Positions 49,084 to 57,471 of a stretch of 64,000 bases of DNA are shown piece by piece. Each line of letters starts with the position of its first letter. Positions within the stretch are counted from its first letter, which is position 1. The position numbers and the translations under genes are program-made. The notes beneath the pieces are model-generated. The model worked only from the letters and a program-made list of their open reading frames with translations. It did no database searches and had not been told where the DNA came from. This stretch comes from Pseudacidobacterium ailaaui. GTDB lineage: Bacteria > Acidobacteriota > Terriglobia > Terriglobales > Acidobacteriaceae. Location of the stretch: contig NZ_JIAL01000001.1 in assembly GCF_000688455.1 (NCBI RefSeq), positions 2,511,001 through 2,575,000 on the forward strand. The letters are read 5' to 3'.

Positions 49084-49704
49084 CTACCACTCGTCAGCAT
49101 ACTGAAGCCAGCGCAGACACTCCGCAGAACAAGGGATGCGCAGATATTGCCTTTTAGATTCGCTGTAACAAGACAGCCCGGTCTGAGCTGAGGAAAAATG
49201 GGTAAGCAGAATAATTTCAGGAAAAGAAGTGCCCGTTTGCACACGGCTGACGAAACCCCAGCCGCCTCCAGCACTGGTGCCGAGTTCTTTTTGCCATGGC
49301 ACCATGGATGTGGCCCCAGATGGCCCCAGACGGACAATCCAGACGGGGCAATTGTTATTTTCACCGCACATCGTATTGGATTGATAGCTAATGAGCAGGA
49401 GCTGGCCTTGAAGCGCCGGACTTTTGACGGCCTGAAATTGCAGTCGATCAGAAACATATTGCCGGTAGGCGGATTTGCTCCTCTCCGTACTGGCCAGATC
49501 AATTTCCGACAACTCCGCAATATCATCGTCCAGCGCGCGGAGTATTTTCTTCTGCTGCTCTTTAGGAAGAGAGGAAAGCGGAGCAGAGTTTTTAAACGAA
49601 TGAATCCTTGCGGCGCAGGAAGAAGGGCCGGAAGCACCCTTGGAGGCTGGTACAAGACCCAGCAACAGCAGGAAAACAACTACCGGGCTGGCAGGTAAGC
49701 GCAT
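49084..49704 (-). CDS. Exported hypothetical protein in the dapA-dapD group
   Basis: 206 aa with a clear signal peptide ([11 protein letters not shown], cleavage near S-K-G-A). Six Cys residues after the signal suggest disulfides, with C-G-E-N-N-N-C central and C-S-A-E-C-L-R-W-L near the end. It starts 1 bp after the dapA stop and ends 29 bp before dapD. Function is unknown and the link to lysine synthesis is positional only. Confidence 0.78.
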   Translation of the reverse strand: MRLPASPVVVFLLLLGLVPASKGASGPSSCAARIHSFKNSAPLSSLPKEQQKKILRALDDDIAELSEIDLASTERSKSAYRQYVSDRLQFQAVKSPALQGQLLLISYQSNTMCGENNNCPVWIVRLGPSGATSMVPWQKELGTSAGGGWGFVSRVQTGTSFPEIILLTHFSSAQTGLSCYSESKRQYLRIPCSAECLRWLQYADEW

Positions 49705-49705
49705 G

Positions 49706-50605
49706 CTAGGGGATGGCCTTGATCAGCAGACCTGCTTCACTGGCCACCTTTTCCAGCCTAGATCGGGTAGCAGGTGTGACTGGAATAATAGGCAGCCGGC
49801 AATGTTCCTCGATGCGGCCCATCATGGCAAGGATGGCCTTCACCGGAGCAGGATTCGTCTCCCAGAAATTGGCCTGCATCAGGCGATAGTAGGTGCGATT
49901 GATGCGGCGCGCTGTGTCCCAGTCACCTTGAAGCGCTGCCTGGACCATCTGCGCCATTTCGCCAGGAATTTCATGAGAAGCAACCGAAACAAGGCCGGCC
50001 CCGCCGACTGCGATGACACCGAGGGCCATGTTATCGTCTCCGGCATATACGTGAAAGTGCTGCGGCGTTTGCGTAAGCAGTTCAGTGATCTGAGGCAGAT
50101 TGCCACTGGATTCTTTGATGCCCACAATGTTCGGAGCATTTTCAATCAGACGCAGAACAGTGGCCGGTTCGAGGTTGGTGCCGGTGCGTCCGGGAATGTT
50201 GTAGAGAATGACGGGGAGGGACACGGCATCTGCGATGGCCTTGAAGTGCTGATACTGACCCTCCTGGCCAGGTTTGTTGTAATAAGGGTTTGCCACCAGA
50301 ATTGCAGAGACGCCAGGGATCTGTGCTGCTGCCTGTGCTTTGCGCACAGCCTCCCGGGTTGCGTTGTGTGTGCATCCTGCCCAGACGGGAACACGGCCCG
50401 CCGCCGCATCCGTCACAATATGAATGACCCGCAGCCATTCGCCTTCATCAAGCGTGGGAGTCTCTGCCGTTGTTCCACAGGCCACCAGCCAGTTGATTCC
50501 GCTTTCGATTTGCCAGGCGGCAAGTGCTCGCAGTGCCGGTTCGTCAATGGCGCCATCGGCGCGAAACGGAGTCACCAGTGCGGTGCCGCAACCTTTTAAG
50601 TCCAT
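49706..50605 (-). CDS. dapA: 4-hydroxy-tetrahydrodipicolinate synthase
   Basis: 299 aa from ATG 50605 (a TTG is one codon upstream). DapA condenses pyruvate with aspartate semialdehyde. Motifs: G-T-A-L-V-T-P-F, A-C-G-T-T-A-E-T-P-T-L, P-Y-Y-N-K-P-G-Q-E-G, L-Y-N-I-P-G-R-T-G and the Schiff-base Lys in V-G-I-K-E-S-S-G-N. It heads the dapA - exported protein - dapD group. Confidence 0.96.
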   Translation of the reverse strand: MDLKGCGTALVTPFRADGAIDEPALRALAAWQIESGINWLVACGTTAETPTLDEGEWLRVIHIVTDAAAGRVPVWAGCTHNATREAVRKAQAAAQIPGVSAILVANPYYNKPGQEGQYQHFKAIADAVSLPVILYNIPGRTGTNLEPATVLRLIENAPNIVGIKESSGNLPQITELLTQTPQHFHVYAGDDNMALGVIAVGGAGLVSVASHEIPGEMAQMVQAALQGDWDTARRINRTYYRLMQANFWETNPAPVKAILAMMGRIEEHCRLPIIPVTPATRSRLEKVASEAGLLIKAIP

Positions 50606-50668
50606 CAATCATGAGTTTACACGGGAATGAGATGGGGGATTTTGTGACTTTTACAGTACTCAAAGTCT

Positions 50669-50693
50669 GGGCGATACCTTGAGAGTATCGCCC
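50669..50693 (-). terminator. Stem-loop after the second receptor gene
   Basis: GGGCGATAC / GTATCGCCC, a perfect 9-bp stem with a 7-nt loop, 24 bp after the receptor stop. The minus-strand 3' side reads AGACTTTGAG, only a weak U tract. Confidence 0.6.
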
Positions 50694-50716
50694 ATAGTCC
50701 TGCGAAGAGAATAACT

Positions 50717-53700
50717 TCAGAACTGATAACGCAGACTGAACTGCAACTGACGATCGGAGGCATATGTGCTGCCTTTTGTCGTCACCTTTCCAAAGGTACT
50801 GCTGGTCGGATTTGTGTCTGGATTGCTTAGGTTGGGATGGTTCGTGAAGTTAAATGCTTCCGCCCGGAAGATGAGCTGATTATTTTCATGAGAAGGAATT
50901 ACAGGGAATGCTTTCTGCATGGCTATATTCCAGCTCTGGAAACCGGGGCCGTAGATCTGGTTGCGGGTCTCACGGGGAGCAAACGTGCCCGCCGCGGGTT
51001 TTTGGAAGATCTGCTTGTTGAACCAATAAGCATTTCTGGAATTATTCGGGGAACTCTGTTTTAGCATCTGTACCGGGCCCGTTCTTACCCAAAGCTGATT
51101 GCCAGAGCCCGGACCGACGCCAGCAAAATCGTCTCCCGTGGATACCGATAAGGGAGATCCGCTTTGGAACTGCGATGTTCCGGAAATCTGCCACCTTCCA
51201 AACACATTTCGGATGGCCCAGCTAGAAGAGCTGTTGGCAAACGGGATGTTCCAAACATAATTGATGACAACGATGTTCCGGGTGTCATAATCGCTGGGTC
51301 CCCAGAATTCCATTGGATCGTAGTAGTTGGGAATATTGTTCCCCGCGTCGGATGTGGAATCCATACTTTTCGACCAGGTATAAGCGATGCCAAACATGAG
51401 GCCGTGGGTCACGCGCCGCCGCAGGTCCGCCTGCAAAGCGTGATAGATGGATTTGCCATCATTGGTCTGCTGCTGGATGACCGAATACCCCTGATAGGTA
51501 CGAAGGACATCCGGCTTGCTGACTGGAGTTCTGATGAGAGTCCCGGGCAGCAGCTGGTTGATGTTTTCCAGGTGCTGAAGGTGAAGACCGCGCCGTCCTA
51601 CGTATCCAAGCGTGAAGACACCGACTTCAGAAAATTCATGCTCTGCTGTGAGGGTCCACGACCATGCTTCCGGAGAGGGGAAGTGATAGGCGTAGGAAGT
51701 CATATTGATGGGATAGTTATTGGTTCCAATGCCGCCGGGATTGTCTACGGAACCAAAGCTGACGGTACCAGAGGGCTGGAACGGTGGATTGCCGCCGAGG
51801 TGCACGGTATCGCTTACGCCCAGGCGATCAAAGTAGCGGCCGCCGCCTGCACGGAGTACCGTTCTTGGATCCAAAGAATAGGTGATACCAACGCGCGGCT
51901 GGATGTTGGTCCAGACGACGGGGTTATAGCCCCGGTCAAATCCGTGGAAGAGTGTTTTGTAATAGCTGTTATTCAAAATGTTGTCTGGAACGTGGCCCTT
52001 GGCCGAGTCAGGAAATCCGCTCCCCGGAATCACAATGCCATCCATCAGATTTGATCCGGAAACAAAACCGGTTGTGGGATTGACTGTGGGTGCTGTAGCC
52101 GGGTCGTAAACGGCCGGGGAAAAGAATGTCTGGTTTCCCCACTTCGCATAGTAAGGAAGCATGATGCTATGCCGGACACCGTATTCAATCACCAGATTGG
52201 GCGTGGCGCGCCAAGTGTCCTGAGCAAAATACTCGTACATATTGCTCAGATAAATTGTGTAAGAACGAATACCGATTTCGCCATAAGTATCAAACAAGCC
52301 AAGGGCAGCGTTGGCGACCGCAGCCTTTGAGGTGGGAGCGCCACCATGCGTATCCGTAAAACGGAACAGACCATTTTGGTTGTTGGTCGCTCCGGGCGTA
52401 GTTGAGCTGACGTTAATCTGGTCAAAGTCATTCTGGCTTTCACGTTCATAAAGAAACCCAAACTTCCACGTATGTTTGCCAATGACCTTCGTCAGACTGT
52501 CTCCGAAGTCCCAGACCACCCCGCCTGAATGGGACGGATAAGGGCCGCCGTCGAGCGTATCGAAGTTTGCAATGTTAATGGTAGGAATTTTGTTTGGAAT
52601 TTCCTTGTCTGCTGCTGGGAAGAGATAGGGGTAATTGATGCCGTACTTTGTGCGATCGTACAGTCCCTTGGAAAGGTCATAGCCGATCCGCACGTGGTCT
52701 GCACTGCCGGAAACATACGCATCATTCACTGTGGAGGGGTTTATTGTCCATGTGTAGTGGACGACGGCAACCTGGTTTGGCCGGTGCCAGACCTGCGGTG
52801 TGCGATTAAAGTTGCCATAGTGAGGAGAAACGCTGTCATAGTTATAGTTCAGTAGCGAAAACCGCAGGTGATGGTTGTCGGCAGGAACATAATCTACAAC
52901 CAGCGTGTCTTTGCGCTGATCTTCAGGATAAATGGCAGCGTCAATCCAGTTATAGCTAGGATTGCTCACATTGGGTGCCGGATAAGCATTCAGAAGGCCC
53001 AGGCCGTTGCTGCTCCGTTCATTTGCAGGAATGAGGTTGTTTGGATAATTCGCGCCTGTATTCGGGTCAACAAGCTGAATGGATTTTCCATAAAAAATAT
53101 TACTGGGATTCAGGAGTTCGCTGAAATCGCCCTGTCGCATCAGTAGCGTCGGTACTTTACGAGTGACGGTGTCGTCATGGCGATATCGCAAATACTCCTG
53201 ACCAGCCAAAAAGAAAAGTTTTCTACGGCCCTCATTGAAATGAAGTCCAGGAATGTAAACGGGCCCGCTAAAGTTCCAACCGAACTGATTGAAACGAAAA
53301 GCGGAGGGGTGGTTGCGGATGTTCTCCGGGTTCGAGGGAAGCTTGCGGACCCAGGTATTTGCATTAAAAAACGAGTTGCGCAGATATTCAAAAAGTGAAC
53401 CATGAAACTCGCTGGTACCGCTTCGCGGAACAATGCGGATGAGCCCTCCGGACGCCCGGCCGTATTCAGCGGGATATGCGGCGGTGAGAATCTGCATTTC
53501 TGACGTGGAATCCACATCAGCTACGCCGACACTGGTCCCATTGCCGCGACTGCGTACCATGGGCGCTCCGTCCCATATCTGACCGTTCTCACGATAATTT
53601 GAGCCATTGATATTGAATGGGTTGTCCAATCCAAAACCAAAAGCTGAAATTGAGTTGCCACGGCGTACACCAGGCTCAAGTTGTGCCAGATAGATCGGGT

Positions 53701-54160
53701 TGCGTCCGTTGAGTTGGATGGCCTGCACCTGTTGTCTGGTGACTAGCTGGCCTACCGCAGCAGTTTCTGTCTGGACCACATTCGCATTTGCAACCACATT
53801 GACCGTGGTAGAGGAACTGCCAATCTTCAGGGCCGCATCCACGCGAAGCCCAATGCTGGGGTCGAGATGGGTATGTTCCTGAACGAAGGTTTGAAAACCC
53901 TGGGCCTCGATGTGGATGGTATAGTTCCCCGGTGGCAAGTTAGAAGCTGTGTAAAAACCAGCATCATTGGATATCGCGGTCCGGGACTCTGATGTGGCTT
54001 CGTTCCTTATCGTGATGGTTGCATGCGGAACAACGGCCCCTGCTGAATCGGTGATTGTTCCGGAAATGGATGATGAATCAGACTGCGCCAGCATCATTGG
54101 AGTCAATCCAAAGAATGCGAGGGCAAGCAGCGTCAGGCGAGTCCGCCAGCGGACAGGCAT
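50717..54160 (-). CDS. TonB-dependent receptor, Oar-like, with carboxypeptidase-regulatory-like domain
   Basis: 1147 aa from ATG 54160, set by GAGGAGG 6 nt upstream and a signal peptide ending in M-M-L-A-Q. The regulatory-like sandwich (I-S-G-T-I-T-D-S-A-G-A-V-V-P-H-A, N-L-P-P-G-N-Y-T-I) is followed by a plug (V-T-R-Q-Q-V-Q-A-I-Q-L-N-G-R-N) and a long barrel ending in L-Q-F-S-L-R-Y-Q-F. It has the same architecture as the receptor at 17451 but is diverged and has no obvious sugar genes beside it. Ligand unknown. The promoter layout is also shared with the other receptor. Confidence 0.9.
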   Translation of the reverse strand: MPVRWRTRLTLLALAFFGLTPMMLAQSDSSSISGTITDSAGAVVPHATITIRNEATSESRTAISNDAGFYTASNLPPGNYTIHIEAQGFQTFVQEHTHLDPSIGLRVDAALKIGSSSTTVNVVANANVVQTETAAVGQLVTRQQVQAIQLNGRNPIYLAQLEPGVRRGNSISAFGFGLDNPFNINGSNYRENGQIWDGAPMVRSRGNGTSVGVADVDSTSEMQILTAAYPAEYGRASGGLIRIVPRSGTSEFHGSLFEYLRNSFFNANTWVRKLPSNPENIRNHPSAFRFNQFGWNFSGPVYIPGLHFNEGRRKLFFLAGQEYLRYRHDDTVTRKVPTLLMRQGDFSELLNPSNIFYGKSIQLVDPNTGANYPNNLIPANERSSNGLGLLNAYPAPNVSNPSYNWIDAAIYPEDQRKDTLVVDYVPADNHHLRFSLLNYNYDSVSPHYGNFNRTPQVWHRPNQVAVVHYTWTINPSTVNDAYVSGSADHVRIGYDLSKGLYDRTKYGINYPYLFPAADKEIPNKIPTINIANFDTLDGGPYPSHSGGVVWDFGDSLTKVIGKHTWKFGFLYERESQNDFDQINVSSTTPGATNNQNGLFRFTDTHGGAPTSKAAVANAALGLFDTYGEIGIRSYTIYLSNMYEYFAQDTWRATPNLVIEYGVRHSIMLPYYAKWGNQTFFSPAVYDPATAPTVNPTTGFVSGSNLMDGIVIPGSGFPDSAKGHVPDNILNNSYYKTLFHGFDRGYNPVVWTNIQPRVGITYSLDPRTVLRAGGGRYFDRLGVSDTVHLGGNPPFQPSGTVSFGSVDNPGGIGTNNYPINMTSYAYHFPSPEAWSWTLTAEHEFSEVGVFTLGYVGRRGLHLQHLENINQLLPGTLIRTPVSKPDVLRTYQGYSVIQQQTNDGKSIYHALQADLRRRVTHGLMFGIAYTWSKSMDSTSDAGNNIPNYYDPMEFWGPSDYDTRNIVVINYVWNIPFANSSSSWAIRNVFGRWQISGTSQFQSGSPLSVSTGDDFAGVGPGSGNQLWVRTGPVQMLKQSSPNNSRNAYWFNKQIFQKPAAGTFAPRETRNQIYGPGFQSWNIAMQKAFPVIPSHENNQLIFRAEAFNFTNHPNLSNPDTNPTSSTFGKVTTKGSTYASDRQLQFSLRYQF

Positions 54161-54239
54161 CGTGGTCCTCCTCGTGGAAAATAAAATCCGGCCATCTTTC
54201 GGCCAACATGGAAACGCTACCCTTTTGCCTTTTGCAGGT

Positions 54240-54296
54240 CTGGAATCGTTTCCAATTTTCCGCCGCAATGTAATGGCTGGCGAAGACAATTGTCAA
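54240..54296 (-). promoter_or_regulatory. Promoter with LacI/GalR-type operator for the second receptor
   Basis: Minus strand: TTGACA (54296-54291), 17 bp, TTACAT (54273-54268), then TTGGAAACGATTCCAG (54255-54240), a palindrome sharing 13 of 16 positions with the site at 17354-17369. The operator lies about 80 nt before ATG 54160, as in the first receptor gene. Confidence 0.68.
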
Positions 54297-54441
54297 GAGG
54301 TACAGGAAAAAGAAGGCTAAGCCTATGTAAATCTTTCACAAATTTTTCTTTGCCAAAATGCCGTGCTTCTTCCTGAAGAGGCGGGAAACGAAGAATTCCT
54401 GATTGCGCTGTAGACGCGAATGCCGTACTCTCATCAACAAA

Positions 54442-55578
54442 ATGAAGATACTTTCTCCTACAGAAGCGGTTGGCCCGGCATTCCGGCGCACCCGCGAAGT
54501 AATGGCAAGCCCGTTCCACCTTGGTTTTTTTCTCAAAATTGCCGTTGTCGCGGCTTTAACGCAGCCCGCATTTTATTCCGTTATGGTCTCGTATCCATTG
54601 CAGGCTGTGCAGGTTGTCGCTGGCAGTATGGCTGCAAGACACCCGCTCAGGAGCGGTTTTAACGCAGCGTGGCAGCCAGGTATGAGTACGGTTACTGGCG
54701 TTGTCCTCCTTGCGGTCCTGCTCCTGCTGGGCCTCTTTTTCTGGGCCGCAGTGGTCTATCTTTTCTGCCGTTTACGCTTTACGCTGTTTGACCTGATTGT
54801 TTACAAGCAGGGTAGCATCCGCCGGTCCTGGATCAAATATGGGTCGCAGGCGTGGCGGTATGTTGGGGTGATGCTGCTTGCTTCTCTGGCTTTTTTCCTT
54901 GTCGCTGCCATTTCAACCGGCCCGTTTTTTCTGAAAATGCTACGGGCCATGAGGGCCGAGGCGCTGCAGGGTTCCAATCCCAACCCTCTGCCATTGTTGG
55001 CCGCGATGCTTCCAGTTTTGGTAGTCCTTTTTTTGCTTGCACTCTGCTGGATGATTGTGGACACCGTCCTGCAGGATTTTGTGCTGCCGCCGATGGCCCT
55101 CGAAGACGCCCCGATTGGAGGAGCGTTTCGCAGATTTTTCCTGCTGCTGCAGGAAGGCCCAGCCATGTTTTTGGGATATCTGCTGGTGCGCTTCGTTCTG
55201 TCGATTGGCATAAGCTGGGTATTGCTTACTCTGGTAGGCATTGTGCTTCTGGTGGCCGGGGCAGGATGCGGTCTGGTCAGCCTGCTCCTTTATCGCACGA
55301 TGTGGCATGGTGGGGTGGTGATGCAGTTTGGCTTTGTTCTTATCGTAGCAGTCCTGGCTGTAGTTTTGATTGCACTGTATCTGATGGCGATGGTCTCGAT
55401 ATACGGCACGGTAGGAGTCTTGAAGGAGTCCTATGCGGTGTTCTTCTATGGGTCCCGCTATGCAAGGCTGGGAGACCTGTTGGAACCTCCTGAGAAAGAC
55501 AGAACGGATGTCCAGACAGTATTTCCTCAGGATCTTTCTGGTTCATTGCCGGAAGCGTCCCCGCCGGACGTAATCTAA
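54442..55578 (+). CDS. Polytopic membrane protein, 378 aa
   Basis: Start at ATG 54442. About seven membrane segments. The cytoplasmic-facing loops contain F-R-R-T-R-E-V-M-A-S-P-F-H, R-F-T-L-F-D-L-I-V-Y-K-Q-G and V-L-Q-D-F-V-L-P-P-M-A-L-E-D-A-P-I-G-G-A, a layout like DUF7544-type membrane proteins, but this family match is from memory and weak. The C-terminal ~40 residues are soluble. It diverges from the second receptor gene and converges with the STAS gene. No ribosome site is clear. Confidence 0.78.
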   Translation: MKILSPTEAVGPAFRRTREVMASPFHLGFFLKIAVVAALTQPAFYSVMVSYPLQAVQVVAGSMAARHPLRSGFNAAWQPGMSTVTGVVLLAVLLLLGLFFWAAVVYLFCRLRFTLFDLIVYKQGSIRRSWIKYGSQAWRYVGVMLLASLAFFLVAAISTGPFFLKMLRAMRAEALQGSNPNPLPLLAAMLPVLVVLFLLALCWMIVDTVLQDFVLPPMALEDAPIGGAFRRFFLLLQEGPAMFLGYLLVRFVLSIGISWVLLTLVGIVLLVAGAGCGLVSLLLYRTMWHGGVVMQFGFVLIVAVLAVVLIALYLMAMVSIYGTVGVLKESYAVFFYGSRYARLGDLLEPPEKDRTDVQTVFPQDLSGSLPEASPPDVI

Positions 55579-55593
55579 TCCGCAAAAAAGCAC

Positions 55594-55615
55594 AGGCTGC
55601 GCATCTGCGCAGCCT
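55594..55615 (-). terminator. Terminator of the STAS/kinase pair
   Basis: AGGCTGCGCA / TGCGCAGCCT, a 10-bp stem with a tiny loop, 18 bp after the STAS gene stop. On the minus strand the stem is followed by GTGCTTTTTT. Confidence 0.82.
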
Positions 55616-55633
55616 TATGAGAAAGAACAGACC

Positions 55634-55984
55634 TTATGCGCGAGAATAAGATGCGATGGCGCTTGCCTCATCGTCTTTGATATCAAAGACGGTATACAGC
55701 TTGGTAATTTGCAGCAAGTCGTGGACTTTCTTGGTCAGATTCAGGAGCTTCAGCTCACCCCCCTGATTCCGGACAGTGGTGTAGGCGCTTACCAATTCGC
55801 CGATCCCCGAACTGTCAATATAGTTCACGTCGGCCAGATTCAACAGGATCTTTTTCTGGCCTTTACCCAGCAAATCACGAATGGCGTCACGCAACTGGAC
55901 ACTGCCTTCGCCAAGGGTAATACGGCCACTGAGATCAAGAATGGTTACACCGTCAACCTGACGGGTGCTCAACTTCATGCTCAC
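55634..55984 (-). CDS. STAS-domain anti-sigma factor antagonist
   Basis: 116 aa from GTG 55984 (GGAGG 8 nt upstream; ATG 55978 is possible). SpoIIAA/RsbV-like: [12 protein letters not shown], then [11 protein letters not shown] with the phosphorylated Ser. Unphosphorylated it would bind its anti-sigma kinase. It is 19 bp after the kinase gene, so the pair is one operon. No sigma factor gene is adjacent. Confidence 0.93.
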   Translation of the reverse strand: MSMKLSTRQVDGVTILDLSGRITLGEGSVQLRDAIRDLLGKGQKKILLNLADVNYIDSSGIGELVSAYTTVRNQGGELKLLNLTKKVHDLLQITKLYTVFDIKDDEASAIASYSRA

Positions 55985-56003
55985 GTAAAATTCCTCCTTA
56001 AGA

Positions 56004-56474
56004 CTAACTGCCGGTATGGGCGGGCCCCAGATGTTTGATGAGCGTCAGCTCGGTTCCTGGATGCAATTGTTTGAAGTGTACCTCATCCATGAAAGAACGG
56101 ATAAGAAAGATTCCGCGTCCCGACCCGCGCAGGAGATTTTCTGGTGCCAGGGGGTCAGGGAGCGTGCTGGGGTCCAATCCTTTTCCCTGGTCGGCAATAC
56201 GGATGACCAAAGAGTCTCCTGTATTTTCAAAAGATGCAGTAATTCTCTTTTCGGGATCGTAGGAATTTCCATGGAGGACAGCGTTGACTGCTGCCTCGCG
56301 GACGGCCATGGCAACCCGGAAGACCTCATCTTCCTCCATCCCTGCCTTTTTCGCCATCTGTTCGGCGGTTTGTTCCACCCGGTTCACGCTGTCCAGCGAG
56401 GATTCGAGTGTATAAGTGATCCGGCTTGCCTTCGATCCTGTCAAATGGTCTTCCCTGCCATGGTGCCTGGACAT
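56004..56474 (-). CDS. RsbW/SpoIIAB-like anti-sigma serine kinase
   Basis: 156 aa from ATG 56474 (a GTG at 56492 is in frame). A GHKL ATPase with the N-box [13 protein letters not shown]1 I-A-D-Q-G-K-G-L-D and G2 G-S-G-R-G-I-F-L-I. It would phosphorylate the STAS protein downstream. With a PP2C phosphatase such as that at 28038 this makes a partner-switching circuit. The sigma factor or other target is not in the window. Confidence 0.92.
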   Translation of the reverse strand: MSRHHGREDHLTGSKASRITYTLESSLDSVNRVEQTAEQMAKKAGMEEDEVFRVAMAVREAAVNAVLHGNSYDPEKRITASFENTGDSLVIRIADQGKGLDPSTLPDPLAPENLLRGSGRGIFLIRSFMDEVHFKQLHPGTELTLIKHLGPAHTGS

Positions 56475-56687
56475 CCGCGTATTTACCCCCACGAGCCGAA
56501 ATCACGCAAGTTGGGGAGTCCGGTGATATTACCTATTGAGGGCAGTTTGCTTGCTTGGAAGAACAATGTCAAGCGGGAGGATAAAATTCCCACAAAAAAT
56601 AAGCGTTAGAACGGATTTTATTTTGAAGATTCAGACAAGCGTTTGGACACGAACGAAATCTGGATTCGCTGTCAGGGAGGCCCTCGT

Positions 56688-57446
56688 TTACTGAAAACAA
56701 GCGAGCAGCACAAAGATAAAGATCCAGAAAATTCCCATGGTATGCCAGTACCAAGCGGTGCAGTCTACAGCAATCTGGCGCATTTCCACCTTGCGCAGGA
56801 AAAACAGAGAGCAAAGAGCAATGGCCAGGGCCAGAATTCCCAGCGCCAAGTGAAGGCCATGCGTTGCGGTGACCAGGTAGAAGAAGTGGCTGTTCTGGCT
56901 GGTAGCAAAAAATTGTCCCTGTGAGGCCAGCTGCTGCCATGCCATCCATTGACCGGCCAGAAAAAGGCCGCCCAAAATGGCTGTGCTGATGAGCCAGGGA
57001 GCTGCGCGACGAACCGCAGGGCGACCGAGGCCGAGCCACTCCTCCATAATGTCTATTTCATGAAAGAGATGGCGCCGGGCCATCTCCATTGTCAGACTGC
57101 TGAGAAGCAGGACAGCGGTATTGATCCAGAGGATGGGAGGAATCGCAAGTGGGTGCCAGTCAGAAACATAGTTGTCGCGGGCATCGAAGTGTCCCGCAGT
57201 TTGACGGACGAAGAATGCGCTGACCAGTGTGATAAAGAAAACCAAGTCGCCTGCAAGCGCGAAGAAAAGGCCAAGACGATAGCGGGAGAGTAACTCACGT
57301 GGGCCGCGCCGCCCTTGTGGGTGATGATCCCAGTTATCATCGCCCCCTCCGCCACCGGTCGGCCTGCGGTCTACGGGTGGTTTCCCCCCGATTCCAGTGT
57401 CTTTCCGATCGATATCCGTAGTGGAACGGGTGAAGGTGGCGGGCAT
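56688..57446 (-). CDS. coxC: Cytochrome c oxidase subunit III
   Basis: 252 aa. After a polar Gly/Asp-rich N-terminus (residues 1-50) there are about five membrane helices with the subunit III pattern: L-F-F-A-L-A-G-D-L-V-F-F-I-T-L-V-S-A-F-F, then S-H-F-F-Y-L-V-T-A-T-H-G-L-H-L and the final W-Y-W-H-T-M-G-I-F-W-I. Subunit III stabilises the core. It is 25 bp after coxA. No subunit IV gene follows within the window. Confidence 0.92.
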   Translation of the reverse strand: MPATFTRSTTDIDRKDTGIGGKPPVDRRPTGGGGGDDNWDHHPQGRRGPRELLSRYRLGLFFALAGDLVFFITLVSAFFVRQTAGHFDARDNYVSDWHPLAIPPILWINTAVLLLSSLTMEMARRHLFHEIDIMEEWLGLGRPAVRRAAPWLISTAILGGLFLAGQWMAWQQLASQGQFFATSQNSHFFYLVTATHGLHLALGILALAIALCSLFFLRKVEMRQIAVDCTAWYWHTMGIFWIFIFVLLACFQ

Positions 57447-57471
57447 GGCGCAAATCCCTCTGCCAATCAGC

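Noticed and set aside
49640-50599. A 319-aa plus-strand frame opposite dapA
   Set aside because: dapA is complete with its catalytic Lys; the antisense frame shows no recognisable fold.
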